A stretch of 56,657 nucleotides of DNA from a virus. The stretch spans positions 1 through 56,657 of IMG/VR virus record IMGVR_UViG_3300047323_000160; one strand, written 5' to 3'. Under the pieces are notes generated by a model that did no database searches, had not been told where the DNA came from, and saw only the letters and a program-made list of their open reading frames with translations. Each line of letters begins with the position of its first letter. Position 1 is the first letter of the stretch. The position numbers and the translations under genes were made by a program. Shown piece by piece: positions 45,905 to 55,100 of this stretch.

Positions 45905-48900
45905 TAGTCCGAAATAATGAAGGTTTTGGCGGTCAGATCGAGCACCACCTTGTTGTCGGTGCTCTTGAGAATGCCGGCCGTCAGTGTGCCGAAGGTGCCC
46001 GTGTAGGCACTCAGGAAGTTGACGGAGAGCTTGTCGGTCGAGATCGAGTTCTGGACGATCAGGTCGCCCGACATCTTCATGGTGAAGCTGACGGAGCCAT
46101 CGAGCTGCTTGATACCCGTCATCAGGAAGCCGCCAGTGGCGTCGTCGATAGTTCCGATCACGCCGTATTCCAGCTTCACGCCATCGACGCTGCTCTGGAT
46201 CGTCGAGAGCGAAGCGGTGTGCCCCGAGACAGTCGTCGAGACGGTGCTGATCGACTGCGCGAGCGCGCTGTCAGCGTCTGCGCGCGCTGTTTGTTCGGTT
46301 TGCAGCGCTGCTGCGATGTCGTCATTGACTTGCGCGGTGAGCGCTGTGACCTGCGTCGCAAGCGCTTCGTCGGCGGTGGCGCGTGCCAGCGATTCGTTCG
46401 CGATCTGGGCGATCACGTTGTCGTTGATGTTGGCCTCGAGCACCTGGCGTGCGGTCGCCTCGGCGAAATTCGCCTCGATCCGAGCCGTCTGCTCCTCGAT
46501 GATCATGGAGCTCAAGCCGTCGGACTTGACCGACAGAGACTGTTCGTGCCGCGCGTGGAGCTGATCGTTCCAGTCGCGATCCTGGATGATCTGGTTCACG
46601 ATGCCGGCGAGCTGGTCGCCGATGTCCTCGACATCCTTGACGGTCACCTGCCCTGCGGCCGAGAGAAGATCCGGAAGCACGCCCGCGAGGGTCGAATTCA
46701 GGTCATTGATGGCGACGGTCTGAGGGCCGCCGACGTTGAGGCCGATCTTGCCAAAGGCGTCATAATTGGCGACCCAGACGTAATAGTTGCCGGCGCCGAT
46801 GACGAGGTTGGCCTTGGTGTCCGGGCCGTCATAAAGGAAATTGTCGAGTGTCGGCACGAAGCCGGCCGACGTCGAAGCCCAGACCAGCGCGCCGGCATAA
46901 TCGGGATCGTTCGCCGACCAGGCAACCTCGAGCGAGCCCACGCCCGACTTCACCTGGATCGTTGGCGCTGCCGGCGGCGGATTCGCGATGACGATGGAGG
47001 CGGGCGCGGACTCCGTGCCCGTGACCGAAAGCGCGGTGACGTCGATGCGCAAGTGGCGCCGCGGCCCGCCGTCATTGACGTTGGCCTCGTAGGAATAGGT
47101 GTAGGTGGTCGACTGCACGGTCTCGGTGCGCAGCAGAAGATCGGATGCGCCGTCGTAGACCCTGACGACGTTTTTGACCTGGTAGACCACGGCGCCCGGC
47201 GGGAAGGTGTTGGTCCAGGTCACCGTCGGGGCGCGGCCATTGAACACGCCGGCGCCGTCGGTCGACACCAGGGCGGATGGCAGCGGCCCATCCACGGCCT
47301 CCCAGCCTTCCACGGTGAATTGCAGGCTGACGGGCGTCGAGGTGGCGCCGGTGAGCGAGCGTGTCACGACATGGAAGGTCCAGTCGCCGGACGTGGCGTC
47401 GGTGATGTCGAGCGAGGGCTGAGTGACCGAGTTGAAGTTGACGAAGCCGTGCGGGCTGTCCGCCGTGATCAGGTAGTCGGCGACCTGGAAGTCGTTCGGT
47501 CCGGTCCAGGACAGGGTCACGCGTGAATGCGAGACGCCATTCTGGAAGTAGTGCGCCTCGGTGGCTTGCAGGTTTGTGACCGCCGTAATGACGTTGCGCG
47601 GGCGCACATACGGGATCTTGTCCAGCGCCAGGTTCTGCTCGACGCGAGCGTATTTGTTCGGATCGTGGATCAGAGCGGTGATCTTGAAGATGTTCGCGGC
47701 ATCTTCCTGCACCGCCATGACGCGATACTGGCGCGCAACCATGTTCGCGGACTGGATGATCCAGTCGGCGTTGAGCACCGGCGGCGCAGAGAATGCGCTT
47801 GCGAGCGTGATCGTGGCGTTGTCATCGCCGAAGCTCGCGATGGTCTTGGTCTCGAACGAGCCATCCGGCAGCATCGAGCTCAAGGTGTAGGTCTGACCGG
47901 CCTGGGGCTCGAACGGGAAGTCGAGCGTCACATGACTGGCGTCGCCGACCGCGAGCAGCCGCCCGCCGGCGCGGTAGTTGCCGTTCTTGCGCGGGTCCGA
48001 CACCAGCACGATGTCGCCCGGCTTAACCTGCTGGTTCTCCTTGAGGACATAGCCGTCCCAGGAGATCGCGAACTGGACTGTTTCGGTCTGGTTGCGCTCG
48101 GTGTCGAGGATCCACTTGCCGAAGCGGTGCGCCTGGCCGCGCGAGGTGCAGCCCATGAGCGACACGTCGGTCTGGCGCCAGCCAAACCGCTCGATCATGT
48201 CGTCGTCCTGGATGACCTCGGGCGTGTCGCGGAAGTAGTTGTTCGGGTCCTGCCAGGAGACGACGGCAACCGAGTGCCGCGCCTTCATGGCAGTGCCGGA
48301 ATACTTAAAGTGCCCGTCGATGACGTTGGCCGGCGTGAAGGCGGCGACCGGGTCGGACGGAATATCGGCGGCGCAGAACACCTGCCCCAGCGACCAGTAG
48401 GCCATGCCGCGGAAGGCCGCGGTGATGTTCTGGAGAACGGTGTAGGCTTCCTCGCGGTTCTTGATGACGCCGTTGAAGGCGAACCGCGGCTCCATGATGT
48501 CGTTGCCGTTGGCGTCCTTGAAGCCGGACGGCACGAGCTGGTCGCAATATTGGCCGATCTGGTAGAGCGACCACTTGTCGATCAGGGCAGCGTTGACGAA
48601 TTCGCCGAGCCCGTAGCGATTGTTGGTGATGAGGTCATAGAAGATCCAGGCCGGGTTCGAGGTCCAGGCGGCTTTGAACGTGCCATCCCAGACGCCGCTG
48701 TAGGTCTTGGTGAGCGGATTGTAGTTCGACGGGACGTCGATGATCAGACCGCGGACGTGATAGCCGCGAGTGCCGACATTGGAGCCGAACAGGAAGGCGT
48801 CGACAGCCAGCGCGACGAGCGCGGTGTCGTTGTAGGAGAACTTGCTCGAGATGATGGTCGAATAGCTCTGCCACCAGGTCTGGTTCTGGAGCAGCGTGGC

Positions 48901-49551
48901 CTCGACCGGATCGGGGTCGTCGGTCAGGCGCGAGACGCGGATATCCCAGGGCGATTCCCGATTCGCGGGCGCAGGGATGACGTGGGCCTTATTGTAGGGC
49001 GAGGAGACCTTGCCATTGACCACGACGTCGGCCATCGTCTCCCAATTGCCGCCGGCGGCGCGGCGGTCGATCCGGTAGTTGACGGACGTGCCGGTGACGT
49101 CGCCGGTGTTCTGGTCGGCCTTGACGAGCGCAGGCAGCCGAATGATCACCTGCACAGTGGCGGCGTTCGGGTCGTCGATCGTGCGGATAGCCGGGACTGA
49201 CTTCTTGACCTGGGTCTCGACCGCGAACGGGGTCGGGGTCTGCGCAGGACCGCTGTCGGTGATCGGCGTCTGATCAGGCAGGCCGGGGCGCTGGTCCCAG
49301 GTGACGCCGACGAAGTTCTTGGCGCCGTCGGCGTTCTCAAGCGGCGTGTCGTCGAAATAGATCGAGTTCGCGCCATTGACGAGACCCACGATCGGACCCT
49401 CGCCAAGCGCCTCGACGATATAGACCTTGGTGGACGAACGCAGGGTATCGTCCTCGGTCGTAGCGGATCCACCACTCTTGCCGCCGCCTCCGCCGCCTGC
49501 ACCGCGAACGACATGCCGCAACAGATCGTTGGGGTTTACGATCGCGTTCAT
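45904..49551 (-). CDS. Tail-tip host-specificity protein (lambda gpJ-like), 1215 aa
   Basis: ATG 49551 overlaps the upstream stop (ATGA). The first ~650 residues match the gpJ core (STKVYIVEALGEGPIVGLVNGANSIYFDDTPL..., GYHVRGLIIDVPSNYNP, WIFYDLITNNRYGLGEF...). Fibronectin-type modules and a long helical part follow (SLSVKSDGLSSMIIEEQTARI...TARADADSALAQSISTV), with beta strands at the end. It should sit at the tail tip and contact the host. It is last in the MLKIJ-type order. Confidence 0.8.
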   Translation of the reverse strand: MNAIVNPNDLLRHVVRGAGGGGGGKSGGSATTEDDTLRSSTKVYIVEALGEGPIVGLVNGANSIYFDDTPLENADGAKNFVGVTWDQRPGLPDQTPITDSGPAQTPTPFAVETQVKKSVPAIRTIDDPNAATVQVIIRLPALVKADQNTGDVTGTSVNYRIDRRAAGGNWETMADVVVNGKVSSPYNKAHVIPAPANRESPWDIRVSRLTDDPDPVEATLLQNQTWWQSYSTIISSKFSYNDTALVALAVDAFLFGSNVGTRGYHVRGLIIDVPSNYNPLTKTYSGVWDGTFKAAWTSNPAWIFYDLITNNRYGLGEFVNAALIDKWSLYQIGQYCDQLVPSGFKDANGNDIMEPRFAFNGVIKNREEAYTVLQNITAAFRGMAYWSLGQVFCAADIPSDPVAAFTPANVIDGHFKYSGTAMKARHSVAVVSWQDPNNYFRDTPEVIQDDDMIERFGWRQTDVSLMGCTSRGQAHRFGKWILDTERNQTETVQFAISWDGYVLKENQQVKPGDIVLVSDPRKNGNYRAGGRLLAVGDASHVTLDFPFEPQAGQTYTLSSMLPDGSFETKTIASFGDDNATITLASAFSAPPVLNADWIIQSANMVARQYRVMAVQEDAANIFKITALIHDPNKYARVEQNLALDKIPYVRPRNVITAVTNLQATEAHYFQNGVSHSRVTLSWTGPNDFQVADYLITADSPHGFVNFNSVTQPSLDITDATSGDWTFHVVTRSLTGATSTPVSLQFTVEGWEAVDGPLPSALVSTDGAGVFNGRAPTVTWTNTFPPGAVVYQVKNVVRVYDGASDLLLRTETVQSTTYTYSYEANVNDGGPRRHLRIDVTALSVTGTESAPASIVIANPPPAAPTIQVKSGVGSLEVAWSANDPDYAGALVWASTSAGFVPTLDNFLYDGPDTKANLVIGAGNYYVWVANYDAFGKIGLNVGGPQTVAINDLNSTLAGVLPDLLSAAGQVTVKDVEDIGDQLAGIVNQIIQDRDWNDQLHARHEQSLSVKSDGLSSMIIEEQTARIEANFAEATARQVLEANINDNVIAQIANESLARATADEALATQVTALTAQVNDDIAAALQTEQTARADADSALAQSISTVSTTVSGHTASLSTIQSSVDGVKLEYGVIGTIDDATGGFLMTGIKQLDGSVSFTMKMSGDLIVQNSISTDKLSVNFLSAYTGTFGTLTAGILKSTDNKVVLDLTAKTFIISD

Positions 49552-50249
49552 GAACTGCCGTTCCAGTATGCGGGGTTGTGGCCGAAGGCGGTCTCGATCG
49601 AGCCGGCGCTGTCGGCGTAGACGTCGATATCCTCGACGTCCGACCAGGCTTCGATCGGCGTTGAGCCGACCATGCATTCGCCGTAGATCAGCGTGACGGC
49701 GTTGCCCTGCTGACCGGAATTGCCGATGTTGCCGCCGTTGACGCTGACGGAATTGGAGGCGGTGTTGACGGCGGGCTTCGACATCAGCGTCGAGGCGCCG
49801 GCGAGCATGAGGCCGACGCCGAGCAGCGCGACGTTTCCGTAGGTGAGACCGCCAAACAGCCCAGCGGCGACGCCGGTGCCGCTCAGAAGCGGGGTTGCAA
49901 GCATGCCGCCCGAAAAGAAGATAGCGCCGCCGATCAGCGCCGCACCGAGCACGATCTTGGTCGTGCCCTTGGCGGACTGGCTCATCGCGGCACCCTTGGC
50001 GACCGGAATGATGTGCAGGTCGGCGCCGCCCAGGTTGAACTGGTTGATCAGGTCGAGATCGAGATGCATGCCCGAGCGTTTGTCGCCCCGCACGATCTTG
50101 TAGTAGCCCCGCCCAATCGTTTCTACGAAGCGCTTGGGGAATGCGCAGTTGAGCGCGCGCATCGCTTCAGCGGCCGTCGCAACCTCGAAGCGATGGGACT
50201 GGCCAAACTCTTTGCCGAGCTTGCCGTGCAGGTGAATGGTCCGCATCAT
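49548..50249 (-). CDS. Tail assembly protein I-like, 233 aa
   Basis: ATG 50249 overlaps the upstream stop. The N-terminal ubiquitin-like part (RTIHLHGKLGKEFGQSHRFEVATAAEAMRALNCAFP) and the later Gly-rich hydrophobic region (LGAALIGGAIFFSGGMLATPLL) are typical of lambda gpI-type proteins. The end is SVSVNGGNIGN...LIYGECMVGSTPIEAWSD. It helps assemble the tail tip between the K- and J-like proteins. Confidence 0.75.
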   Translation of the reverse strand: MMRTIHLHGKLGKEFGQSHRFEVATAAEAMRALNCAFPKRFVETIGRGYYKIVRGDKRSGMHLDLDLINQFNLGGADLHIIPVAKGAAMSQSAKGTTKIVLGAALIGGAIFFSGGMLATPLLSGTGVAAGLFGGLTYGNVALLGVGLMLAGASTLMSKPAVNTASNSVSVNGGNIGNSGQQGNAVTLIYGECMVGSTPIEAWSDVEDIDVYADSAGSIETAFGHNPAYWNGSS

Positions 50250-51046
50250 TTGGAGGGGCCCTCGTAGCGAACCCACATCTCTGCGGCGCGCGCCCACATG
50301 CCGGCCGGCTTGCGCGCGGAGAGGTGGTCGGTGAAGTGGTGGAGCACCTGGTCGCGCTCGACGATCAGGGCCGCGTGGTTGAGCCGCTTGTTCGGGTTGG
50401 TGCGTCGATCGCCGAGCGCACAGAGGAAGCCGTCGCCCTCGCACGCCTCGGATCGGCTGATCTGCTTGAAGCCGACGGGCGCCAGGTGGGCGACATAAAG
50501 GTCGTCCTCGCCCTTCCACCAATTGTCCGCGCGCGCGACTTCGGGCAGCTCGACCGGATCATGCGGCCAGGAGATGCCCTGCGCGGCCATGCCATCCTTG
50601 CCGAGCCGGAAGACGTCGCGGACGAGGCTGTAGCAGTCAAAGATCCCGTGAATGAACGGGCGGCCGATGACAGGCGCGATCGGCAGATTGCCGCCCCAGG
50701 CGACCATCTTGTAGATGCCGGCCTCGTTGAGCATGATGATGCCCCACGGCACGCCGGTCTCGATCTGCTGGGCCATATCCAACTCAGAGGGAACGAGCGG
50801 GCCGTAGGGGTGGGAATGAATGACCGCCTGCACCGCGCCGGCAGCGAATGCCTGGTCGTAGCGCTCGTCCTGGATCTCGAATTCCTTGGTCGGCTCGTCG
50901 TTTTTGTTCTCGCAAGCGAAATAGACGCCGCCTGCAATGAAGCCGCAGCTCTCCTTCGGGAACTCTTCGAGCGCGTGCGCTTTCGCATCCGCGATTGCCT
51001 GCGCGCCCAGGAACGCCAGGACGGTCTGCTCGTAGGCTTCGATCAT
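50246..51046 (-). CDS. Tail tip K-like protein: JAB/MPN and NlpC/P60 domains
   Basis: The 266-residue product has a JAMM metalloprotease site (E32, H77-x-H79, D90; VIHSHPYGPLVPSELD) and an NlpC/P60 hydrolase with Cys138 (FDCYSLVRDVF) and a later His (KRLNHAALIVE). Lambda gpK has the same pair; it opens murein during DNA entry and may process tail proteins. ATG 51046 is used; a longer frame would run into the L-like gene. Confidence 0.82.
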   Translation of the reverse strand: MIEAYEQTVLAFLGAQAIADAKAHALEEFPKESCGFIAGGVYFACENKNDEPTKEFEIQDERYDQAFAAGAVQAVIHSHPYGPLVPSELDMAQQIETGVPWGIIMLNEAGIYKMVAWGGNLPIAPVIGRPFIHGIFDCYSLVRDVFRLGKDGMAAQGISWPHDPVELPEVARADNWWKGEDDLYVAHLAPVGFKQISRSEACEGDGFLCALGDRRTNPNKRLNHAALIVERDQVLHHFTDHLSARKPAGMWARAAEMWVRYEGPSK

Positions 51047-51777
51047 GACGTCGGCACCCGTCCGATGCCTGGAAAGGCACCCATCGGCAGCGCGCTGTTG
51101 TCGCCGAACCGCTTCTTGCAGTCGGAGAGCTTGCGGCCGCATTTGTCGTTTGCCGGCGTCGTGGGATCGCCGATCGACGTGAAACTAGGGGTAGCCGTGT
51201 AGGGGCACGGGAAGATCGTCGGATAGACGAAGCCGTCGGTCGCCGCGGCCGGGTTGGTGGGGTCGTAACGGCGATAGCGGCGCGTGCAGACGTCGCGGAT
51301 GAACTGCCGGCCGGGCAGCAGCTTACCCTCCTGGTCGATCGCGGCCGAGAGCTCCCATTCGATGTAGACCGGGTTCTCGTCGCTCTTGCGCTCGATCCGG
51401 AAGACGTCCGGACCCATGTAGGCCGTCGGATCGGCCTCGGGCTGGTCATCGAGAAAGCGGCGGAAGGTGCGGACGCGGCGCAGCTCGCAGCCGGCCAGGT
51501 CGCCGTAGGTGTTGACCAGGGACTGGATGAGCAGGTCCGAATTTGCGATCTGCATCTTCGGGGTCGGCAGCACGCCGCCGGCGTTCACCTCGAAGCCGTC
51601 GAGCGCGATGTCGATCGCGCGGTAGAGCTGGCCACCGAAATGGACCCCTGCCCCGCCGTCCTCGCTATTCTGAACGAAGTAATAGATCGCAGCGCCAGCC
51701 GCCGTCGCATCGAGCCGATAGAGCGCGATGGGAGCGGACAGGGAGAGCTTTTGGCTTTCTTGCGTGAGTGCGGTCAT
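51043..51777 (-). CDS. Minor tail protein L-like with Cys cluster, 244 aa
   Basis: The C-terminal half carries four cysteines with the spacing of lambda gpL (RDVC, FPCPYT, CGRKLSDC), known to bind an Fe-S cluster. The N-terminal half is beta-rich (SAPIALYRLDATAAGAAIYYF...). It sits between the M- and K-like genes. The dyad-linked TATATG ends only 7 bp before its ATG, so transcripts from it would be nearly leaderless. Confidence 0.75.
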   Translation of the reverse strand: MTALTQESQKLSLSAPIALYRLDATAAGAAIYYFVQNSEDGGAGVHFGGQLYRAIDIALDGFEVNAGGVLPTPKMQIANSDLLIQSLVNTYGDLAGCELRRVRTFRRFLDDQPEADPTAYMGPDVFRIERKSDENPVYIEWELSAAIDQEGKLLPGRQFIRDVCTRRYRRYDPTNPAAATDGFVYPTIFPCPYTATPSFTSIGDPTTPANDKCGRKLSDCKKRFGDNSALPMGAFPGIGRVPTS

Positions 51778-51791
51778 CGCCGATCATATAA

Positions 51792-51803
51792 GTCAGAACT
51801 GAC
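51792..51803. promoter_or_regulatory. Dyad operator/promoter GTCAG-AA-CTGAC (exact) plus TATATG
   Basis: On the minus strand the dyad abuts TATATG (51790-51785), with TGATTT where -35 would be. Start of the L-K-I-J unit. Confidence 0.65.
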
Positions 51804-51810
51804 TTACAAA

Positions 51811-52161
51811 TCAAGTGGTGTCAGCGATGAAGGACTCGCGAAATGTCGCCGTTACGGTATTCGGGGTATCCCAGAGCCTGTCGAACTGCTTGCAGGTCCA
51901 TTTGCGCGTCACGCCATCACGCAGCGCGTAGTAAAACGGGATCGTGCCCTTGTGAGCCTTGAAGAAGGCGTAGATCTGGTCGGCCTGGTCCTCGAGCAGC
52001 ACGGCCCAATTCAACGTCGCGACCTCGCGCACGTTGTTGACGCCGTCCGGAGACCCCTGCGTGTAGCCGTCGCCGAACGGCGCCTCGAGGGTCTTGATCT
52101 CGGGGTTCATCTTGGTGCCCGGCGACTGCTGAACCGGAGGGGTGAAGGTGTCGAACGGCAT
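51811..52161 (-). CDS. Minor tail protein M-like, 116 aa
   Basis: The small beta-rich protein has GDGYTQGSPDGVNNVREVATLNW and KGTIPFYYALRDG, as in lambda gpM-type tail proteins. It lies between the tape measure and the L-like gene, the standard order. GGGAAG precedes the ATG. Confidence 0.75.
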   Translation of the reverse strand: MPFDTFTPPVQQSPGTKMNPEIKTLEAPFGDGYTQGSPDGVNNVREVATLNWAVLLEDQADQIYAFFKAHKGTIPFYYALRDGVTRKWTCKQFDRLWDTPNTVTATFRESFIADTT

Positions 52162-52164
52162 GGC

Positions 52165-55100
52165 TTACTTCCCTGACATGGAGCGAATGGTGCCGCCGGG
52201 CCGCATCTGGGTCCGGAGCTCCTGCCCGACCATCTGCGAGGCCGCGGCGCGGACCTGGCCGGCGATCTGCTCGGCGAGATCGCGGTTCTGCGTCGGCGTG
52301 CCGTTGCTGGCGCCCTGGACGTTGATGTCGCCCATGGAGAAGCCACCGCCTTTGCCGCCATACTGCCGGGCAAGGTTCTGCGGCCAGTCGACCTGCTCGC
52401 CGCGCTTGGCAATGATCGGGATCTCGTCGCCGGCCAGCGTCATGCCGCCGGTGCCGGTGTGCCAGCGCTGCGCGCCCGCGAACATGTTCATGTTGACGCG
52501 GCGGCTCGGCATCGAGGAGCCCGCGACGCCGCCGGTGTGGTGGAAGGCCACAAAGGACTGACCGCCGACGTCCATGGTGCCGGCCACGCCTCCGCCGGAG
52601 AAGCCGCCGAGACCCAGGACGCTGGAGAACAGCTTGCTCTCGGCCGCCTTGAGCGACAGCGTGATGATGTCCTTTTCGATGCTCTGGGCGAGCGAGCGAA
52701 AGCTGACACGGCCCTTCATCGCCATGTCGGCCAGCTTGTCGTTGAAGCCGTTCATCCAGCCGGTCGCGGCCGTCTCGAGATTGTGGCCGTAGTCCTGCCA
52801 CTGCTTGAGCATGCCGCCGATCGGCGTCAGGTCGAACTGCTGCCGCGCCAGGAGACCCTTGCGCCTCTGGACCTCCTCTTCCTTGGCGGCGCGCTCCTCG
52901 CCGGTCGAGGTGTCCTTGGCGAGCAGGTCGTCGAGACGCTTCAGCTCGGTCCGGTAGGCGTCCTCGCGCGCCTGGTCGGTCGTCATCAGGCTACGCTTGA
53001 TGCCCTCGTATTTCTGGCTCTCGGTGTCGAGCGTGGTCGTGACCTCGAGGTTCTTCTTCTTCTCCAACTGCTGCTGGAGCTGAGCGATATCCCGGTCGTT
53101 TGCCGCCTTGTTCTGCGGGTTCGCGTCGCTGTCGGCCATGAAGGCGCCAATGTCCTTCGCGGTCTTCTTCTCGGCGGTGTAATAGCCGTCGGACAGCTTG
53201 AACTTGTTGCCGCTCTGAAGGCGCTTCAGCGCCTCGGCGCTCTTTTCGTCCAGCGCGTCGCTGTCGGCCGGCATACCCTCGCGGATCTGCTTCAGCCGCT
53301 CGTTGCGCTTTTTGTTCTCCGCAGCCTCGCGCAGTTGTGCGTCGGTCTGATCCGCGAGCTTGAACATATCGCCGTATTCGGGCGAGCTCGGATCGAGCTT
53401 GTCCGGGAACGCCTTGCCGCCCCGAATCATCTTAGTCAGCGCGTTGCGATACTTGCTCGAGCCGTCCTCATTCTCCTTGGCCGCGGAAACCGCCTCCTTC
53501 ATGTCCTGAGCAACCTTCGCCAGGTCATTCGCGCCCTTCATCGACTTGGCGAGATCCTCGATCACCTTCGTCTCGTCGATTTTGGCCCGCTCCTGGTCAT
53601 TTGTCGCCATCCCGCGCACGCGCGAAAAGCTTGAGCCGTCGCCAAACTCGCTGGTGCCGCCGCCCTGCTGCACCTTGGCCCAGGACTGCAAGCCACCCGC
53701 GGTCACGGCACGACTGAACACCTCGGGGTTGCTCGCGCGCGCAGCGTCGAGCCCCTTGATCTGATCGAGCGGGGTGGAGGGGGAGACTCGCAGAACCGAC
53801 ATGGCTCCGCCGGCGCCGAGGAAGTGCGCCAGGTAGGTGTTGGCGTCGGTCGCCTCGAAGCCGTTCTTCTTGAGCGTCGCGGCGTTCTTGCCGCCATACC
53901 AGTCGACGGCCTCATTCGCGAGACCAGTCTGACCGCGCAGCCCAAGCAAAGCGGTTTTGCCGAGATCCTTCAGCTCGGGATGGCGCTCCTTCATGAAGTC
54001 CATCCAAGTGCCTTCGGTAAAGCCACCGAGGCCGGCCGCGGTCGACCTGTCGTTCTTCGCGTTCGGATTGCCGTTGCTCTCGGTCTTGATCACCCGCGAG
54101 GCATAGTCCGATCCGGTGCCCGACATATCGCCGCCGTATGCTCCCGGAGCGGAGCCCTTCGGAACCACGCCGGCCGCGTTGTCGCGCACGCCCTTCCAGG
54201 CCTCGGCATTGAGACCAAGCGCCTGAGTGACGGTGTTGATCTTGTCCGTGATCATCGAGCCAAAGGAATCGCCCATGGTCTTGCCGGTCTCTTCGGCAGC
54301 AACCTTAACGTCGCCGAGCATGCGCGCAATTGCGCTCTTGCCCGAATACATGCCGGCCGCACCCTTGCCGGCGATTGCGTCGAAAACGCTTCCCTTGCCG
54401 TTGTTGAGCTGCTTGGCATACTCCTCGCGCACGCCTGCGTTGGCCGAAGCCAGGTCGCCGTCAAAGGCCTTCAGACCATTGAGGGCTTCTGTGACCTTGT
54501 CGGCTTCCGCCTGGGTATCCTTCAACTGATTGATGATGTTCTGAAGGCCCGGATTGTTGAGCCGGAACATGCCGTTAGCCTTGGCGTCGGCCTCCTCGAT
54601 CATGTAGGCCAGGCGCGCGTATTCGCCGGACAGGCCCTGGATCTCAGCCCTCTGAGAAGCAATGTCCGCCTTGGCGCTGTCGAGCTTCGACATCGCCTTG
54701 TCCATCAGCTTCTTGATGTCGGCGTCCTTCTGGATCTCCTGCGGACCCTTCGGCATGTCCTGGAGCTCGGTGATCTTCTTCTGGCGATCAGCCATCAACG
54801 AGGTGATCTGCTGGCTCGCTTTTTCGAGGCCCGCCATCGCATCCTTGTCGCCGAGCGAGGCGTTGACCTGGATCGCGCGCAGGTGATCCTCGGCGTCCTG
54901 GAGCTCGAGCTTGTATTGAGCGAGCTGCCGATCGCGGGTCTCGTCCATGTAGCGCTGCTTTTCGGCCGACGTGTCCTTGTTGGCCGTCTTCAGCGCCGCC
55001 ATTTCCTGATCGTGCGCCTGAGCGGCCGCAATTGCCTCCCTGTCGTAGCCCGCCTTGCGACGCGAGAGCTGTTCCTGAAGCACACGGTCCTGCTCCTGAG

